Notes: generated by a model from the letters alone, not told the origin. 64,000 nt of DNA from Pseudomonas massiliensis (GCF_000826105.1 NZ_CCYK01000006.1:930001-994000); one strand, 5' to 3'; counted from the first letter of the stretch, positions 9,388 through 18,892 are shown. Translations and numbers: made by a program.

Positions 9388-10379
9388 AGGCCCTCCTTGC
9401 GCGACAGGCGCATCAGCATCAGGCGGGCACAGGCCAGCACGATGAAAGTGACGACGAACAGCAGGAAGCCCAGGCCGATCAGGGACGAGCGATGCAGGTC
9501 CGTATAGGCTTCGCTGAATTCGTTGGCGATGACCGAAGCGATGGAACTGCTTGGCATCAGCAGCGACGCCGACAGCTGGTGGGCGTTGCCCAGCACGAAG
9601 GTCACCGCCATGGTTTCACCCAGGGCACGGCCCAGGCCCAGGAATACCCCGCCGACCACCGCGGTGCGGGTATAGGGCAACACGATGTCCCAGACCACCT
9701 CCCAGGTGGTGCCACCCAGGGCATAGGCCGATTCCTTCAGCGCCACGGGCACCGTGCGGAACACTTCATTCATCACCGAGGTAATGAACGGAATGATCAT
9801 GATCGCCAGCACGATGCCCGCGGTCAGGGTACCGATACCCAGCGGCGGGCCCTGGAAAAGCGCGCCCACGCCGGGAATGGCGCCGAGATGGTCATTGATC
9901 CAGGGTGCCAGGTGCTCGGCCATGAAGGGGGCGAACACGAACAGCCCCCACATGCCGTAGATGATCGAAGGGATCCCTGCCAACAGCTCGATGGCGGAGG
10001 CGATCGGCATGCGCAGCCAAGGCGGCGCGACTTCGGTCAGAAAGATCGCGATGCCGAAGCTCACCGGTACGGCGATCAGCAGCGCGAGAAGAGAGGTCAC
10101 CAGGGTGCCGTATACAGGTACCACGGCGCCGAACTTGCCGGCGACGGCGTCCCAGTCGGTACTGGTCAGAAAATCCAGGCCAAAGGTTCGGAAGGCTTCA
10201 CTGCCGCCCCACAGGGTCGAACCGGCGATGCTGGCCAACAGGATCAGCACCAGCATGGCCGCGCCGCGCACGGTGCGGCGGAACCATAGGTCGTGGCGTT
10301 GATCCTTGGCCGCGCGGGCTTCACTTACACTCTGGCGCTCGGCGGTCATCGTGGTCAGCACTTGAGAATTGTCGGTCAT
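9384..10379 (-). CDS. pstC: Phosphate ABC transporter permease PstC
   Basis: This 331-aa permease partners PstA. It has about six membrane segments, the first near residues 38-60, and an EAA loop KESAYALGGTTWEVVWDIVL. The length is that of the ordinary short PstC, not of the very long PstC found in the main Pseudomonas pst operon; that comparison is from memory. The ATG at 10379 was preferred, but an in-frame GTG at 10391 would add four residues and is equally possible. It lies 69 bp after pstS in the same operon. Confidence 0.92.
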   Translation of the reverse strand: MTDNSQVLTTMTAERQSVSEARAAKDQRHDLWFRRTVRGAAMLVLILLASIAGSTLWGGSEAFRTFGLDFLTSTDWDAVAGKFGAVVPVYGTLVTSLLALLIAVPVSFGIAIFLTEVAPPWLRMPIASAIELLAGIPSIIYGMWGLFVFAPFMAEHLAPWINDHLGAIPGVGALFQGPPLGIGTLTAGIVLAIMIIPFITSVMNEVFRTVPVALKESAYALGGTTWEVVWDIVLPYTRTAVVGGVFLGLGRALGETMAVTFVLGNAHQLSASLLMPSSSIASVIANEFSEAYTDLHRSSLIGLGFLLFVVTFIVLACARLMLMRLSRKEGL

Positions 10380-10448
10380 CGGTAGGGCCACTCATGGCAA
10401 ATCCCCCAGCCAGCGCGAGGCCGACTGAGGGATGGCTTCGGGTTGCGG

Positions 10449-11462
10449 TTACTTGGCGAACTCGGACTGCCAGTAGCCTTCGATGCGTTTAACCAAGCTG
10501 TCCGGCAGGGCGACGTAGTCCAGCGCGGCGGCTTGTTCCTGGCCTTTTTCCAGGCTCCACTTGAAGAAGTCGAAGGCGGCCTTGCTCTGCTCGGCGTTCT
10601 TCGGCTGCTTGTACATGATCACCCAGGTGGTGGCAGCGATCGGCCAGGCGTTGTCGCCCGGAGCGTTGACCATCAGCAGGTTGAAGTCCTTGGCGTTGGC
10701 CCAGTCGGCGGTGTCGGCGGCAGCCTGGAAGGTCTTCATGTCCGGGGACACGAACTTGCCGGCGGCGTTCTTCATCTGGGTGAAGGCCATGTTGTTGGTC
10801 TTGGCGTAGGCGTATTCGACGTAGCCGATGGAGCCTTTGATCTGCTTCACGTACGCGGCGACACCTTCGTTACCCTTGCCACCCACGCCCACCGGCCACT
10901 GCACGGTACTGCCGGCGCCGGCTTTCCATTCGCCGCTGGCTTTCTGCAGGTAGTTGGTGAAGTTGAAGGAGGTGCCGGAACCGTCCGAACGGTGAACCAC
11001 GGTGATCTTGTCGCCTGGCAGCTTGACGCCGCTGTTCAAGGCGGCGATGGCTGGGTCGTTCCAGGTGGTGATGGTGCCCTGGAAAATCTTGGCCAGGGTT
11101 TCGCCGTCCAGCTTGAGCTGGCCAGGCTGAACGCCTTCGACGTTGATCACGGGTACTATGCCACCGATGACCACAGGGAACTGGCCCAGGCCGGCGGCCT
11201 TGAGGTCGTCAGCGCTCAGCGGGGCGTCGGAAGCACCGAAATCAACGGTTGCCGCCTTGATCTGCGCAATGCCGCCACCGGAACCGATCGACTGGTAGTT
11301 GATGCGGTTTTCGCTGTTCTCGGAGTATGCCGCGCTCCACTTGGACAGAACGGGGTATACGAAGCTCGAGCCCGCGCCGGTGACGGTGGCCGCATGGGCA
11401 ACACCAGAAAGGCACAGCGAAGCCAGCAAAATCGATAGGCGATTTTTGGTCAGCAGTTTCAC
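10449..11462 (-). CDS. pstS: Phosphate-binding periplasmic protein PstS
   Basis: This 337-aa protein has a Sec signal peptide (cleavage after about residue 24, VAHA-ATVTG). It captures phosphate for the PstCAB transporter. The phosphate-contact blocks TGAGSSFVYPV and HRSDGSGTSFNF are present. It is the first gene of the operon, with AGGT upstream of the start and a PHO-box-like sequence about 70-90 bp before it, so phosphate starvation control by PhoB is likely. Confidence 0.95.
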   Translation of the reverse strand: MKLLTKNRLSILLASLCLSGVAHAATVTGAGSSFVYPVLSKWSAAYSENSENRINYQSIGSGGGIAQIKAATVDFGASDAPLSADDLKAAGLGQFPVVIGGIVPVINVEGVQPGQLKLDGETLAKIFQGTITTWNDPAIAALNSGVKLPGDKITVVHRSDGSGTSFNFTNYLQKASGEWKAGAGSTVQWPVGVGGKGNEGVAAYVKQIKGSIGYVEYAYAKTNNMAFTQMKNAAGKFVSPDMKTFQAAADTADWANAKDFNLLMVNAPGDNAWPIAATTWVIMYKQPKNAEQSKAAFDFFKWSLEKGQEQAAALDYVALPDSLVKRIEGYWQSEFAK

Positions 11463-11531
11463 GGCAACACCTCTGTTGGTTCCGGTGGAGTCATTCCACG
11501 GGAGTTGGCCGTGCTGATTTAAAGCCTTGAA

Positions 11532-11550
11532 TGTGACCTTTTGATGACAG
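11532..11550 (-). promoter_or_regulatory. PHO-box-like site upstream of pstS
   Basis: On the minus strand the sequence reads CTGTCATCAAAAGGTCACA. The first half is a perfect CTGTCAT. The second half, after a 4-bp spacer, keeps GTCA out of CTGTCAT. Position and gene context fit PhoB binding; the second repeat is weak. Confidence 0.6.
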
Positions 11551-11616
11551 TCTCTTTAAAACATGGCATTAGGACATTGCCTGGCCGCCGCTTCGGCGGC
11601 CAGTTCGTGAGGCAGG

Positions 11617-12981
11617 TCAGCGAATGCCGTCCTGGCGCAGGGCATTGGGGTTGTATTCGGATGAATTGGCGGTGAACTCGAAGTTGTAAGCGCGTTTTTC
11701 CTCGTTCTTCATGCCCAGGGCCAGGTAGCGACCGCTCTGCAGGTCATAAAGGGTTTCCAGGGTGGTCCAGGGTACCTGGTAGTTGTAGTAATTCTGCGCG
11801 TGGGCCTCGGCGACCCGCCACAGGGCGCCGCGCCCGTCGTAGTGGTCGATGACCGCGGCCTGCCAGGTGTCCTCGTCGAAATACATGTCTCGCTTGGCGT
11901 AGATATGGCGCTGCCCGGACTTGAGCGTGGCAACCACGTGCCATACTCGGCGCAGTTCGTAGCGGGTCAGGTCCTGGTTGATATGGCCGGGCTTGATGAT
12001 GTCAGCGTACTTGAGGCTGGGGGAATCCAGCTTGTAGCTGTTGGCGGGGATGTACATCTCCTGCTTGCCGACCAGCTTCCAGTCGTAGCGGTCCGGCGCG
12101 CCGTTGTACATGTCCAGGTTGTCCGAGGTGCGCATGCCATCCGCCGCGGTGCCCGGGCCGTCGTAGGCCACCTGCGGCGCCTTGCGTACCCGACGCTGGC
12201 CGGCGTTGTAGATCCAGGCTTCGCGGGGTTCCTTGACCTGGTCGATGGGCTCGTGCACCAGCAGCACGGTACCTGCCAGGCGCGCCGGGGCAGTGACTGC
12301 CTGCTTGAAATAGAACAGGATGTTGCCAGGGTTGTTGGGGTCGTGATCTTTCATGCGATCCCGGAACACAAAGGAATCGTTGAAGTACACCAGGCTGTAG
12401 TCGCCATTCTGCTGGGGCGTGGCCTGGGTCACGGTGCGGCTGACCGCGCCGCCTCGATAACGGGTAATGTGGTTCCAGATGACTTCCAGGCCGCTTTGCG
12501 GAATGGGAAAGGGAATGGCCGTCTTGAAGTTCTCCAGGCCATTGCCCTCCCCTACCAGCCTGGTCTGGGTGGCGTTCTCCTTGATGGCGGCGAACACTGC
12601 ATCGGGCACGGTGGCGCCGCGATGACCGGGGTATACCGGCAGCCGGTAGGTATCGGGGTAGCGCTTGATCATCGCCACCTGGCCGGGAGCGAGCTTGCCG
12701 GCGTATTTGTCCACGTTCTTGCTATCGATCACGAACAACGGCTTTTCACTGGCGTAGGGATCGGCCAGGAAACCCTTGGCATCCACGGCGCCGGCCGTCT
12801 TGGGCATGGGCGCCCAGGCCGGAATGGAGCCGTCCGCATTACCCGCTTTTTCGGCGCCCATGGGCGTGAGGCTGCCGCCAAGCTTGGCGGCCTCAGCCGC
12901 CGACACCGCTGCCCAGGTATTGGCCGCCGCCAGTGCCCAGCCCAATACCGACACCCATGCCACTGTTTTTATGGTGTTCAT
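11617..12981 (-). CDS. DUF1329 envelope protein
   Basis: This 454-aa exported protein has a signal peptide (AAANTWAA, cleavage near residue 25) and the full DUF1329 domain, which resembles the LolA/LolB lipoprotein-carrier fold. It is cotranscribed 15 bp behind the DUF1302 gene, the pairing usually seen in pseudomonads. The function is not established; roles in envelope lipid or hydrophobic substrate handling are inferred only from the fold and partner. There is a stem-free gap before the pstS promoter region. Confidence 0.88.
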   Translation of the reverse strand: MNTIKTVAWVSVLGWALAAANTWAAVSAAEAAKLGGSLTPMGAEKAGNADGSIPAWAPMPKTAGAVDAKGFLADPYASEKPLFVIDSKNVDKYAGKLAPGQVAMIKRYPDTYRLPVYPGHRGATVPDAVFAAIKENATQTRLVGEGNGLENFKTAIPFPIPQSGLEVIWNHITRYRGGAVSRTVTQATPQQNGDYSLVYFNDSFVFRDRMKDHDPNNPGNILFYFKQAVTAPARLAGTVLLVHEPIDQVKEPREAWIYNAGQRRVRKAPQVAYDGPGTAADGMRTSDNLDMYNGAPDRYDWKLVGKQEMYIPANSYKLDSPSLKYADIIKPGHINQDLTRYELRRVWHVVATLKSGQRHIYAKRDMYFDEDTWQAAVIDHYDGRGALWRVAEAHAQNYYNYQVPWTTLETLYDLQSGRYLALGMKNEEKRAYNFEFTANSSEYNPNALRQDGIR

Positions 12982-12996
12982 CCTGTGCTCACCCTT

Positions 12997-14928
12997 TTAG
13001 AAATTCACGCCAAAGCTCATGGCTACGAAGTCGCGGTCATCCACGGTGCTGTACTTGCCGTCGAAGAAATTGGTGTAGTACAGGCTCGCGGTGTAGGTAT
13101 TGAGGTAATCGGCATCCAGCCCGAGGCTCACCGCCTTGCGCCCCTCTTCGAAGTTGCCGCCAGGGCTGGGCGAGTAACCGTCGACGTCGTGGGACCAGGC
13201 GATGCTGGGCTTGAGGTTGACCCCTGCAATGGCATTGTTGAAATCCCAGATGGCACGCATGCGATAGCCCCAGGAATCGGTGGTGGTGAAGCCGTCATTC
13301 TCGCAGTACCGGCTCAGGTTGTTCTGCGGGCCGCCAGCCAGGGTGCCGGCATTGAGGGCCTGGCATTGACCATTGGGCAATGGGCCAGGGCCGTAGCTCG
13401 GGTCTCGCCCGTAGCGCAGCTTGGATGAGCTCTCTAAACCTCCCACGTGGGTCCAGCCCACTTCACCTACCAGCGTAAGGCGGTCGGCGCCCATCACCTG
13501 GTCGAAGAAATGGGTGAAGGTGGTTTGCAGCTGGGTGATTTCCTTGCGCCGGTAGCCGGGCTGGTCTGTGCCGGGCGAGCCCTGCAGTTGCGACACGTTG
13601 GAGTTGAGCGGCGACAGGCCTGAATAAAGGATATCCGTGGTGTTGATCTGTACCGGCGCATTGGGCCGGTAGCTGATCTCGCCGCTCCAGGCCGTGCCGG
13701 TGGGCAGGGTGGTGGAGAAGCTCAACCCGTAGAGATGGATGTCCTCGGGGTACTCAACGTAGTAACTGCCGTTGCCCGCCACCACCACGGGCAGCAAGGT
13801 GGATGCCAGCGCGCGCGCGGTGGCCGCCGGGATACCCGAACTGGCCAGTGAGCTCACCAGGTTGGCCGCGCTATAGGCACTGGCGGAGCCACCCCGGCCG
13901 CTGAAGATGGGCAGCCGGCTATGGTAGTTCATGTAGTAGGCGCCGAATTCGGTATCCAGCGGCTCGAAGTTGTAGCGCATGGCCAGGCCAAACTGGCCAC
14001 TGTCCCGTGCGTCGCGGTCCGGCCCGCGGGCCACCACCACGCCTTCATTGCTGAAGTTCACCCCCTGCCTGCCGAGGCTGGTGAGCACCGCCGAGCGCGC
14101 CGCGCTGGGCAAGCCCGCGGATGCCAGAGCACTGCTCAGAGCGGTACCGGTACGCAATACCGCCAGGTTGTCGTTGCAACCGTCAGCGATGACATCGCCC
14201 TGGGAAAAGAAGGTGCCGCAGTTGTCCACCACGGTCTGGTCCCACTCCAGCTGGTAGAAGCCTTCGGCCGAGAGATTGTCGGTCAGGTTCTGCGACAGAT
14301 AGAACATGTTGACCGGAATCAGTCCTTCCTTGATTTCCGCGCCGGGTCGGCGGAACGCGGAAACGTCCACCGGGTTGATGCTGTTGATGGAGTTACCGAT
14401 GAAGGTGCTTTCGCCCCAACTCACCACCTGCTTGCCCAGGCGTACCGTGCCGGGCAGGTCGCCGATGCTGTAGTTGTGGTAGACGAAGGCATCGAGCAGT
14501 TCGGCCCCGGAGGATTTCGCGCCCTCCTTGCGTCCCGAATCGCTGATGTCCCTGAACTGACGGCTCTCGTCCTTGAGTTCGAAGTCGTACCAGTACTTGC
14601 CGCGCAGGAACACCCCGGTGTCCTTGTACTTGAGCTCCAGGTCGTGGATGCCCTTGAAGATCTTGGAGAAGGTTTCGCCACGCTTGAAGTTCAAGTGACC
14701 GTCATCGGAAGTTTGCGAGAGGCCGCGCCCACCGTTGTTGACACCGATCAGGTTCTTGTTGGGGCTGGCGGTGGACCAGCTGGCGCCGATGGACAGCGAA
14801 GAGTCGAATTGGCCTTCGATTTCGCCAATGTTGAAACTGACCGCCATGACGGGCGTTGCGAAGGTAGATGCAAGGCTGACAGCCAAGGGCAAGCGTCCTC
14901 GCTGCCAGAGGGTACGGATGGACTTCAT
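12997..14928 (-). CDS. DUF1302 outer-membrane protein
   Basis: This 643-aa exported protein has a signal peptide ending near TPVMA. The C-terminus (FVAMSFGVNF) ends in Phe with alternating hydrophobic residues, as in outer-membrane beta-barrels. Long stretches of amphipathic strands (such as FNIGEIEGQFDSSLSIGAS) support a barrel. The start at 14928 follows GGAG and gives the signal peptide; the open frame extends 198 bases further up but looks non-coding. It is first in an operon with DUF1329. The transported or bound substrate is unknown. Confidence 0.87.
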   Translation of the reverse strand: MKSIRTLWQRGRLPLAVSLASTFATPVMAVSFNIGEIEGQFDSSLSIGASWSTASPNKNLIGVNNGGRGLSQTSDDGHLNFKRGETFSKIFKGIHDLELKYKDTGVFLRGKYWYDFELKDESRQFRDISDSGRKEGAKSSGAELLDAFVYHNYSIGDLPGTVRLGKQVVSWGESTFIGNSINSINPVDVSAFRRPGAEIKEGLIPVNMFYLSQNLTDNLSAEGFYQLEWDQTVVDNCGTFFSQGDVIADGCNDNLAVLRTGTALSSALASAGLPSAARSAVLTSLGRQGVNFSNEGVVVARGPDRDARDSGQFGLAMRYNFEPLDTEFGAYYMNYHSRLPIFSGRGGSASAYSAANLVSSLASSGIPAATARALASTLLPVVVAGNGSYYVEYPEDIHLYGLSFSTTLPTGTAWSGEISYRPNAPVQINTTDILYSGLSPLNSNVSQLQGSPGTDQPGYRRKEITQLQTTFTHFFDQVMGADRLTLVGEVGWTHVGGLESSSKLRYGRDPSYGPGPLPNGQCQALNAGTLAGGPQNNLSRYCENDGFTTTDSWGYRMRAIWDFNNAIAGVNLKPSIAWSHDVDGYSPSPGGNFEEGRKAVSLGLDADYLNTYTASLYYTNFFDGKYSTVDDRDFVAMSFGVNF

Positions 14929-15117
14929 CGACACTACTCCATGTTCATTCTTGTTATTGGGAGCGGCCAGGCGCCGGGGGCTTGCAGACCAGTCAGGCAG
15001 CCCCGATTCGACTATAGCCAGCCCAGCGCGAATGCTCTTGCAGTGATGTATCACAATATTTACCAGTGATGGCCAATTGGGCTTGAGGCAAGCGCCACGA
15101 ACAGAGGCAAGCATGGC

Positions 15118-15134
15118 CCAAATCATCGATTTGG
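15118..15134. promoter_or_regulatory. Inverted repeat CCAAATC-N3-GATTTGG
   Basis: Perfect 7-base arms with a 3-base centre lie about 190 bp upstream of the DUF1302 start. They suit a dimeric regulator operator, but no regulator gene is adjacent and the binder is unknown. Confidence 0.3.
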
Positions 15135-15177
15135 CAAGTCAAAGGCGTGGATGGATCGCTCTAGCACGCGGCCTGGC

Positions 15178-15214
15178 CAGGTTCAGCCCGCGCGGATAAC
15201 GGGTCCTGAACCTG
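15178..15214. terminator. Hairpin with CAGGTTCAG/CTGAACCTG arms downstream of the LysE-family gene
   Basis: Perfect 9-base arms enclose a 19-base loop that itself contains CCCG/CGGG pairing. It lies about 75 bp past the lysE-type stop. There is no clear T-run, so it may be a transcript 3' end rather than a strong intrinsic terminator. Confidence 0.35.
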
Positions 15215-15290
15215 ATCAGGCGCTGTCAGGGCGCGGCGTGTAAGCGGGTGGAAACCCGAACGTCCCCGGCGGCATTGCCGATGCGCGGCA

Positions 15291-15920
15291 TCAATGCACT
15301 TCGCTGAGCGCGATCTTCACGCCCAGGGCGATCAGCACGGCACCCATGGTGCGGTCGAACCAATGACCGATGCGCGCGAACCCGGCACGCACGCGGTCAT
15401 GGCTGAACAGGCGCGCCACCATGCAGAACCAGGCGGCGGTGGCCACTGCCAGGTATACCCCGTAGCCAGCCTGGATGAACAAAGGTGTATGCGGATTGAT
15501 CACCACCGTGAACAGCGACAGGAAGAACAGGGTCGCCTTGGGGTTCAGCCCATTGGTCATGAAACCGGCGACATAAGCGTCCTTCGCAGACCTGCGCGGT
15601 GCCTGGCTTGCCGCCTGGTCCGGACGTTGCGATCCGGGCTTGGCGCGCAAGGCCTTGAAGCCGATATACAGCAGGTAAGCCGCGGCCAGCCATTTCAATG
15701 CGTTGAACAGCACGATGGACTGGGAAACGATCAGGCCAATGCCCAGCAAGGAGTACCCCACATGGAGGAAGATCGCTGACCCTACACCCAGTGCCGTCCA
15801 GGTGCCCGCGCGCCGACCATGGGTCACGCTCTCACGCACCACGACGGCAAAATCCGGCCCAGGGCTGGCTACCGCCAGCAGATGGATGGCCGCTACGGCC
15901 AAGAATTCACTCCAATACAT
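15291..15920 (-). CDS. LysE/RhtB family amino-acid exporter
   Basis: This 209-aa inner-membrane protein has about six hydrophobic segments. The family N-terminal signature SPGPDFAVVVRESVTHGRRAG is nearly complete, and GLNPKATLFFLSLF is in the middle. Such proteins export amino acids or derivatives; the substrate is not predictable. The ATG at 15920 has AGGAGA nine bases before it, which rules out the upstream start. Confidence 0.88.
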   Translation of the reverse strand: MYWSEFLAVAAIHLLAVASPGPDFAVVVRESVTHGRRAGTWTALGVGSAIFLHVGYSLLGIGLIVSQSIVLFNALKWLAAAYLLYIGFKALRAKPGSQRPDQAASQAPRRSAKDAYVAGFMTNGLNPKATLFFLSLFTVVINPHTPLFIQAGYGVYLAVATAAWFCMVARLFSHDRVRAGFARIGHWFDRTMGAVLIALGVKIALSEVH

Positions 15921-16014
15921 AAAGGCACTCTCCTGATGTAACAAAATCGTCCAGCGGGTACCTTAACCCTTCGCTGGCCCCCCTGACAGATACAGTTCAA
16001 TGCGAAGAGGCCCC

Positions 16015-16980
16015 ATGACCGCAACCCACCACGCCGTTTTCCTCGATTACAGCACTCTGGATCTGGGTGACCTGGATGCTTCCCCCTTGCGCCAGGCTTT
16101 CGACAGCCTCGACCTGCACGAGCGCACCGCGCCGGAGGACGTCGCCGCCCGGCTGCGCGGCGCGCAGGTCGCCATCAGCAACAAGGTGATGATCGACCAG
16201 GCGACCCTGGCCCAATGCCCGGAGCTCAAGCTGATACTGGTGTCCGCCACAGGCGTCAATAACGTAGACCTGGCCGCGGCGGCACGCCGGGGGGTGACGG
16301 TGTGCAACTGCCAGGGCTATGGTACGCCTTCCGTGGCCCAGCATACCCTGATGCTGCTGCTGGCCCTGGCGACTCGCCTGCCCGACTACCAGCAGGCCGT
16401 GGCCGAGGGGCGATGGCAGCGCGCTAGTCAGTTCTGCCTGCTGGACTACCCCATCATGGAACTGGAAGGGAAAACCCTCGGCCTGCTTGGCCATGGTGAG
16501 CTGGGAAGCGCGGTGGCCCGCCTGGCCGAAGCCTTTGGCATGCAGGTGCTGCTGGGACAGCTGCCCGGGCGCCCCGTCCGGCCAGGCCGCCTGCCCTTGG
16601 CCGAGCTGCTTCCCAGGGTGGACGCGCTTACCTTGCACTGCCCATTGACCGAGCATACCCGCGGCCTGATCGGCGCTCGCGAACTGGCCATGCTCAAGCC
16701 TGGTGCGTTGCTGGTCAATACCGCCCGAGGCGGCATCGTCGATGAATCCGCCCTGGTCGAGGCATTGTGCAACGGACACCTGGGCGGAGCCGCCACTGAC
16801 GTGCTCAGCGTGGAGCCCCCAGCCGAGGGTAACCCCTTGCTCAGCCGCGAGGTGCCGCGATTGATCGTCACCCCGCATTGTGCCTGGGGTAGTCGAGAGG
16901 CCCGCCAGCGCATCATCGGTCAGATGAGCGAGAACGCCTTGGCGTTCTTCGCCGGACAGCCGCTACGCGTGGTGGCCTGA
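16015..16980 (+). CDS. D-2-hydroxyacid dehydrogenase (hydroxypyruvate/glyoxylate reductase type)
   Basis: This 321-aa NAD(P)H-dependent enzyme interconverts 2-oxoacids and D-2-hydroxyacids. It shows the Rossmann motif [10 protein letters not shown] (residues about 155-165), the substrate-binding Arg block [12 protein letters not shown], and the catalytic His in [11 protein letters not shown]. It most resembles glycerate dehydrogenase/hydroxypyruvate reductase (hprA), but specificity needs an assay. The start at 16015 has GAAGAGG upstream. It is followed 43 bp later by rsmC. Confidence 0.88.
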   Translation: MTATHHAVFLDYSTLDLGDLDASPLRQAFDSLDLHERTAPEDVAARLRGAQVAISNKVMIDQATLAQCPELKLILVSATGVNNVDLAAAARRGVTVCNCQGYGTPSVAQHTLMLLLALATRLPDYQQAVAEGRWQRASQFCLLDYPIMELEGKTLGLLGHGELGSAVARLAEAFGMQVLLGQLPGRPVRPGRLPLAELLPRVDALTLHCPLTEHTRGLIGARELAMLKPGALLVNTARGGIVDESALVEALCNGHLGGAATDVLSVEPPAEGNPLLSREVPRLIVTPHCAWGSREARQRIIGQMSENALAFFAGQPLRVVA

Positions 16981-17023
16981 AGCGCCTCTGGTAAACTCGG
17001 CGTTTTTTGCCAGGAACTTGCCA

Positions 17024-18022
17024 ATGGACCCGCGCAGTGAAGTACTGCTTCGCCAGGCCTCTCTTTTCGAAGGCCGTGTTCTGCTGGCCGGGCTACCCGC
17101 CGATGGCTTGCTCGGCCAGCTACCCCAGGCCCTTGGCTGGAGCTGGAACGCAGCGGATCACGCCGCCCTGTCTGCGCGCTCCCCGCAGCGGACAGGCTTT
17201 GGCGTAACGCCGCCTGACCAGGACTTCACGGCTGCGGTACTTTTTCTCCCCAAGGCGCGGGAGTTGTCCAGCTACCTGCTGCAGGCGCTCGCCGCCCGCC
17301 TGGCCGGGCGCAGTCTGTTTCTGGTGGGCGAGAAGCGCGGTGGCATCGAAGGGGCCGCGCGGCAGTTGAACAGCTTCGGCCGCGCCCGCAAGCTCGACAG
17401 CGCCCGTCATTGTCAGCTGTGGCAGGTGGATATCGAGCAGGCACCGGCCGCGCCGGACCTGGAGAGCCTTGCCCAGCGCTTTACCCTCGAAGTGGAGGGG
17501 GCGGCCAGCCTGAACGTGGTCAGCCTGCCCGGGGTGTTCAGTCATGGTCGACTGGACCGGGGTACCCGCTTGCTGCTGGGGCAACTGGACGCCCTGCCCA
17601 TGGGCCACATGCTCGATTTCGGCTGCGGTGCCGGCGTAGTGGGCGCGGTGCTCAAGCGTCGCTACCCACAGGCGAGGGTGACCTTGCTGGACGTGGATGC
17701 CTTTGCCGTGGCCAGCGCGCGCCTGACCCTGGACGCCAATGGCCTTGACGCGCAGGTGACCTGCGGCGATGGCATCGCCGCGGCGCCCGAAGGGCTGAGC
17801 GCGATCGTCAGCAATCCGCCCTTCCATACTGGCGTGCACACCGACTACCGTGCCAGCGAGGCGCTGTTGCAACGCGCCAGGGAGCACCTGGCGCCAGGTG
17901 GCCAGGTTCGCATCGTGGCCAACAGTTTCCTGCGCTACCAACCCTTGCTTGAAGCCCATCTGCGCGAATGCAAGGTGCTGGCCGAAGGCGATGGCTTCCG
18001 TGTCTACCAGGCCGCGCGCTGA
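17024..18022 (+). CDS. rsmC: 16S rRNA (guanine-1207-N2)-methyltransferase RsmC
   Basis: This 332-aa two-domain methyltransferase modifies G1207 of 16S rRNA in the 30S subunit. The N-terminal half is the degenerate MTS_N domain. The C-terminal half has the SAM-binding motif [14 protein letters not shown] and the catalytic SNPPFHTG. The ATG at 17024 was preferred over TTG 17018, with AGGA seven bases upstream. Confidence 0.93.
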   Translation: MDPRSEVLLRQASLFEGRVLLAGLPADGLLGQLPQALGWSWNAADHAALSARSPQRTGFGVTPPDQDFTAAVLFLPKARELSSYLLQALAARLAGRSLFLVGEKRGGIEGAARQLNSFGRARKLDSARHCQLWQVDIEQAPAAPDLESLAQRFTLEVEGAASLNVVSLPGVFSHGRLDRGTRLLLGQLDALPMGHMLDFGCGAGVVGAVLKRRYPQARVTLLDVDAFAVASARLTLDANGLDAQVTCGDGIAAAPEGLSAIVSNPPFHTGVHTDYRASEALLQRAREHLAPGGQVRIVANSFLRYQPLLEAHLRECKVLAEGDGFRVYQAAR

Positions 18023-18046
18023 AAGCGCTTGCGCTTTGGGGGGCGG

Positions 18047-18210
18047 CTAGGCAGAATCCGCTCCGTCCTAGGGGAGTAGTCTCCATGGGGTTCAGGTAGC
18101 GCAGCTCAAGTCGCGGCTCAATGCCGGCAGGGCAGCCTGAATCCTGGCATGCGTCAACATACTTGGCCCTCAGGCCATGGCGCTGCGACCTCCGTGCCCA
18201 TCCGTGGCAC
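18047..18210 (+). ncRNA. yybP-ykoY manganese riboswitch
   Basis: The leader holds both conserved blocks of the yybP-ykoY aptamer: GGGGAGTAGT at 18071-18080 and CAACATACTTGG at 18155-18166. Between them, GGGGTTCAGG pairs with CCTGAATCCT to form the connecting helix. The next gene is a GDT1-family transporter, a standard target of this Mn2+ sensor. Edges are approximate. Confidence 0.85.
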
Positions 18211-18228
18211 CGGCCGGTTTGACAAGAC

Positions 18229-18301
18229 CTATGACACGTTCACCTTACCCGGGGCGGGGAGGCTGTACGTGTCATAGCTGTGTTGACCCGCCCCTGTAGG
18301 A
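18229..18301 (+). promoter_or_regulatory. Putative expression platform of the Mn riboswitch
   Basis: Two pairings look mutually exclusive. One is an 11-base perfect stem, 18229-18239 with 18267-18277. The other is GGGGCGGG (18251-18258) with CCCGCCCC (18287-18294), which lies just before the Shine-Dalgarno AGGA at 18298-18301. The second would restrict ribosome access; forming the first would sterically prevent it. This is an inference from complementarity only. Confidence 0.5.
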
Positions 18302-18307
18302 ATCGTG

Positions 18308-18892
18308 ATGCTCGAATCGCTCCTTGTCCCTACCGGCGTGGTGGCGCTCGCCGAAATCGGTGACAAGACCCAACTGCTGGCGCTCATCCTGGCCGCGCGT
18401 TTTCGCAAGCCCTGGCCGATCATCGCCGGGATCATCGCCGCTACCCTGGCCAACCATGCCGCGGCAGGCGCCGTCGGTGCCCTGGTCAGCAGCTACCTGT
18501 CCGATACCGTCCTGCACTGGATACTGGCCGCCAGCTTCACCGCCACCGCCCTGTGGACTCTGGTGCCTGACAAGATCGACGACGATGAGACCCGCACCAG
18601 CAAGGCCCATGGCGCGTTCGTCACCACCTTGATCGCTTTCTTCCTGGCCGAGATCGGTGACAAGACCCAGGTCGCCACGGTAATGCTGGCGGCGCAATAT
18701 CCGCATCTGATCCTGGTCATCATCGGTACCACCCTCGGCATGCTGGCCGCCAACGTGCCCGTGGTGCTCGCCGGCAACTTTGCCGCCGACAAGCTGCCGC
18801 TGACCCTCATCCGCCGGCTGGCGGCCCTGTCCTTCTTCGTACTGGCCGCGTTCGCCGTCTATGAAGCAATGAAGGTCAGCGGCTGGGTTTAA
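18308..18892 (+). CDS. TMEM165/GDT1 family Mn2+ (Ca2+) transporter
   Basis: This 194-aa inner-membrane protein has two copies of the family signature EIGDKTQ (near residues 17 and 117), each in a three-helix half, as expected for UPF0016/GDT1 proteins. Bacterial members such as MneA export manganese, and the riboswitch upstream supports that role. The preceding GTG at 18305 is in frame, but the ATG sits at a normal distance from AGGA. The stop overlaps the convergent M48 gene stop by three bases. Confidence 0.9.
   Translation: MLESLLVPTGVVALAEIGDKTQLLALILAARFRKPWPIIAGIIAATLANHAAAGAVGALVSSYLSDTVLHWILAASFTATALWTLVPDKIDDDETRTSKAHGAFVTTLIAFFLAEIGDKTQVATVMLAAQYPHLILVIIGTTLGMLAANVPVVLAGNFAADKLPLTLIRRLAALSFFVLAAFAVYEAMKVSGWV

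Larger units (their letters stand above)
14929..15290. other. Intergenic region upstream of the DUF1302/DUF1329 operon
   Basis: The 362-base gap should contain the operon promoter and the end of the lysE-type transcript. Two symmetric elements are listed separately. A TTGTGATNNATCAC-like stretch on the minus strand near 15040-15060 vaguely resembles a Crp-family site. No gene was seen. Confidence 0.5.

Noticed and set aside
10443-11438. 331-codon frame opposite pstS
   Set aside because: Antisense of a complete PstS; no family similarity and no ribosome site.
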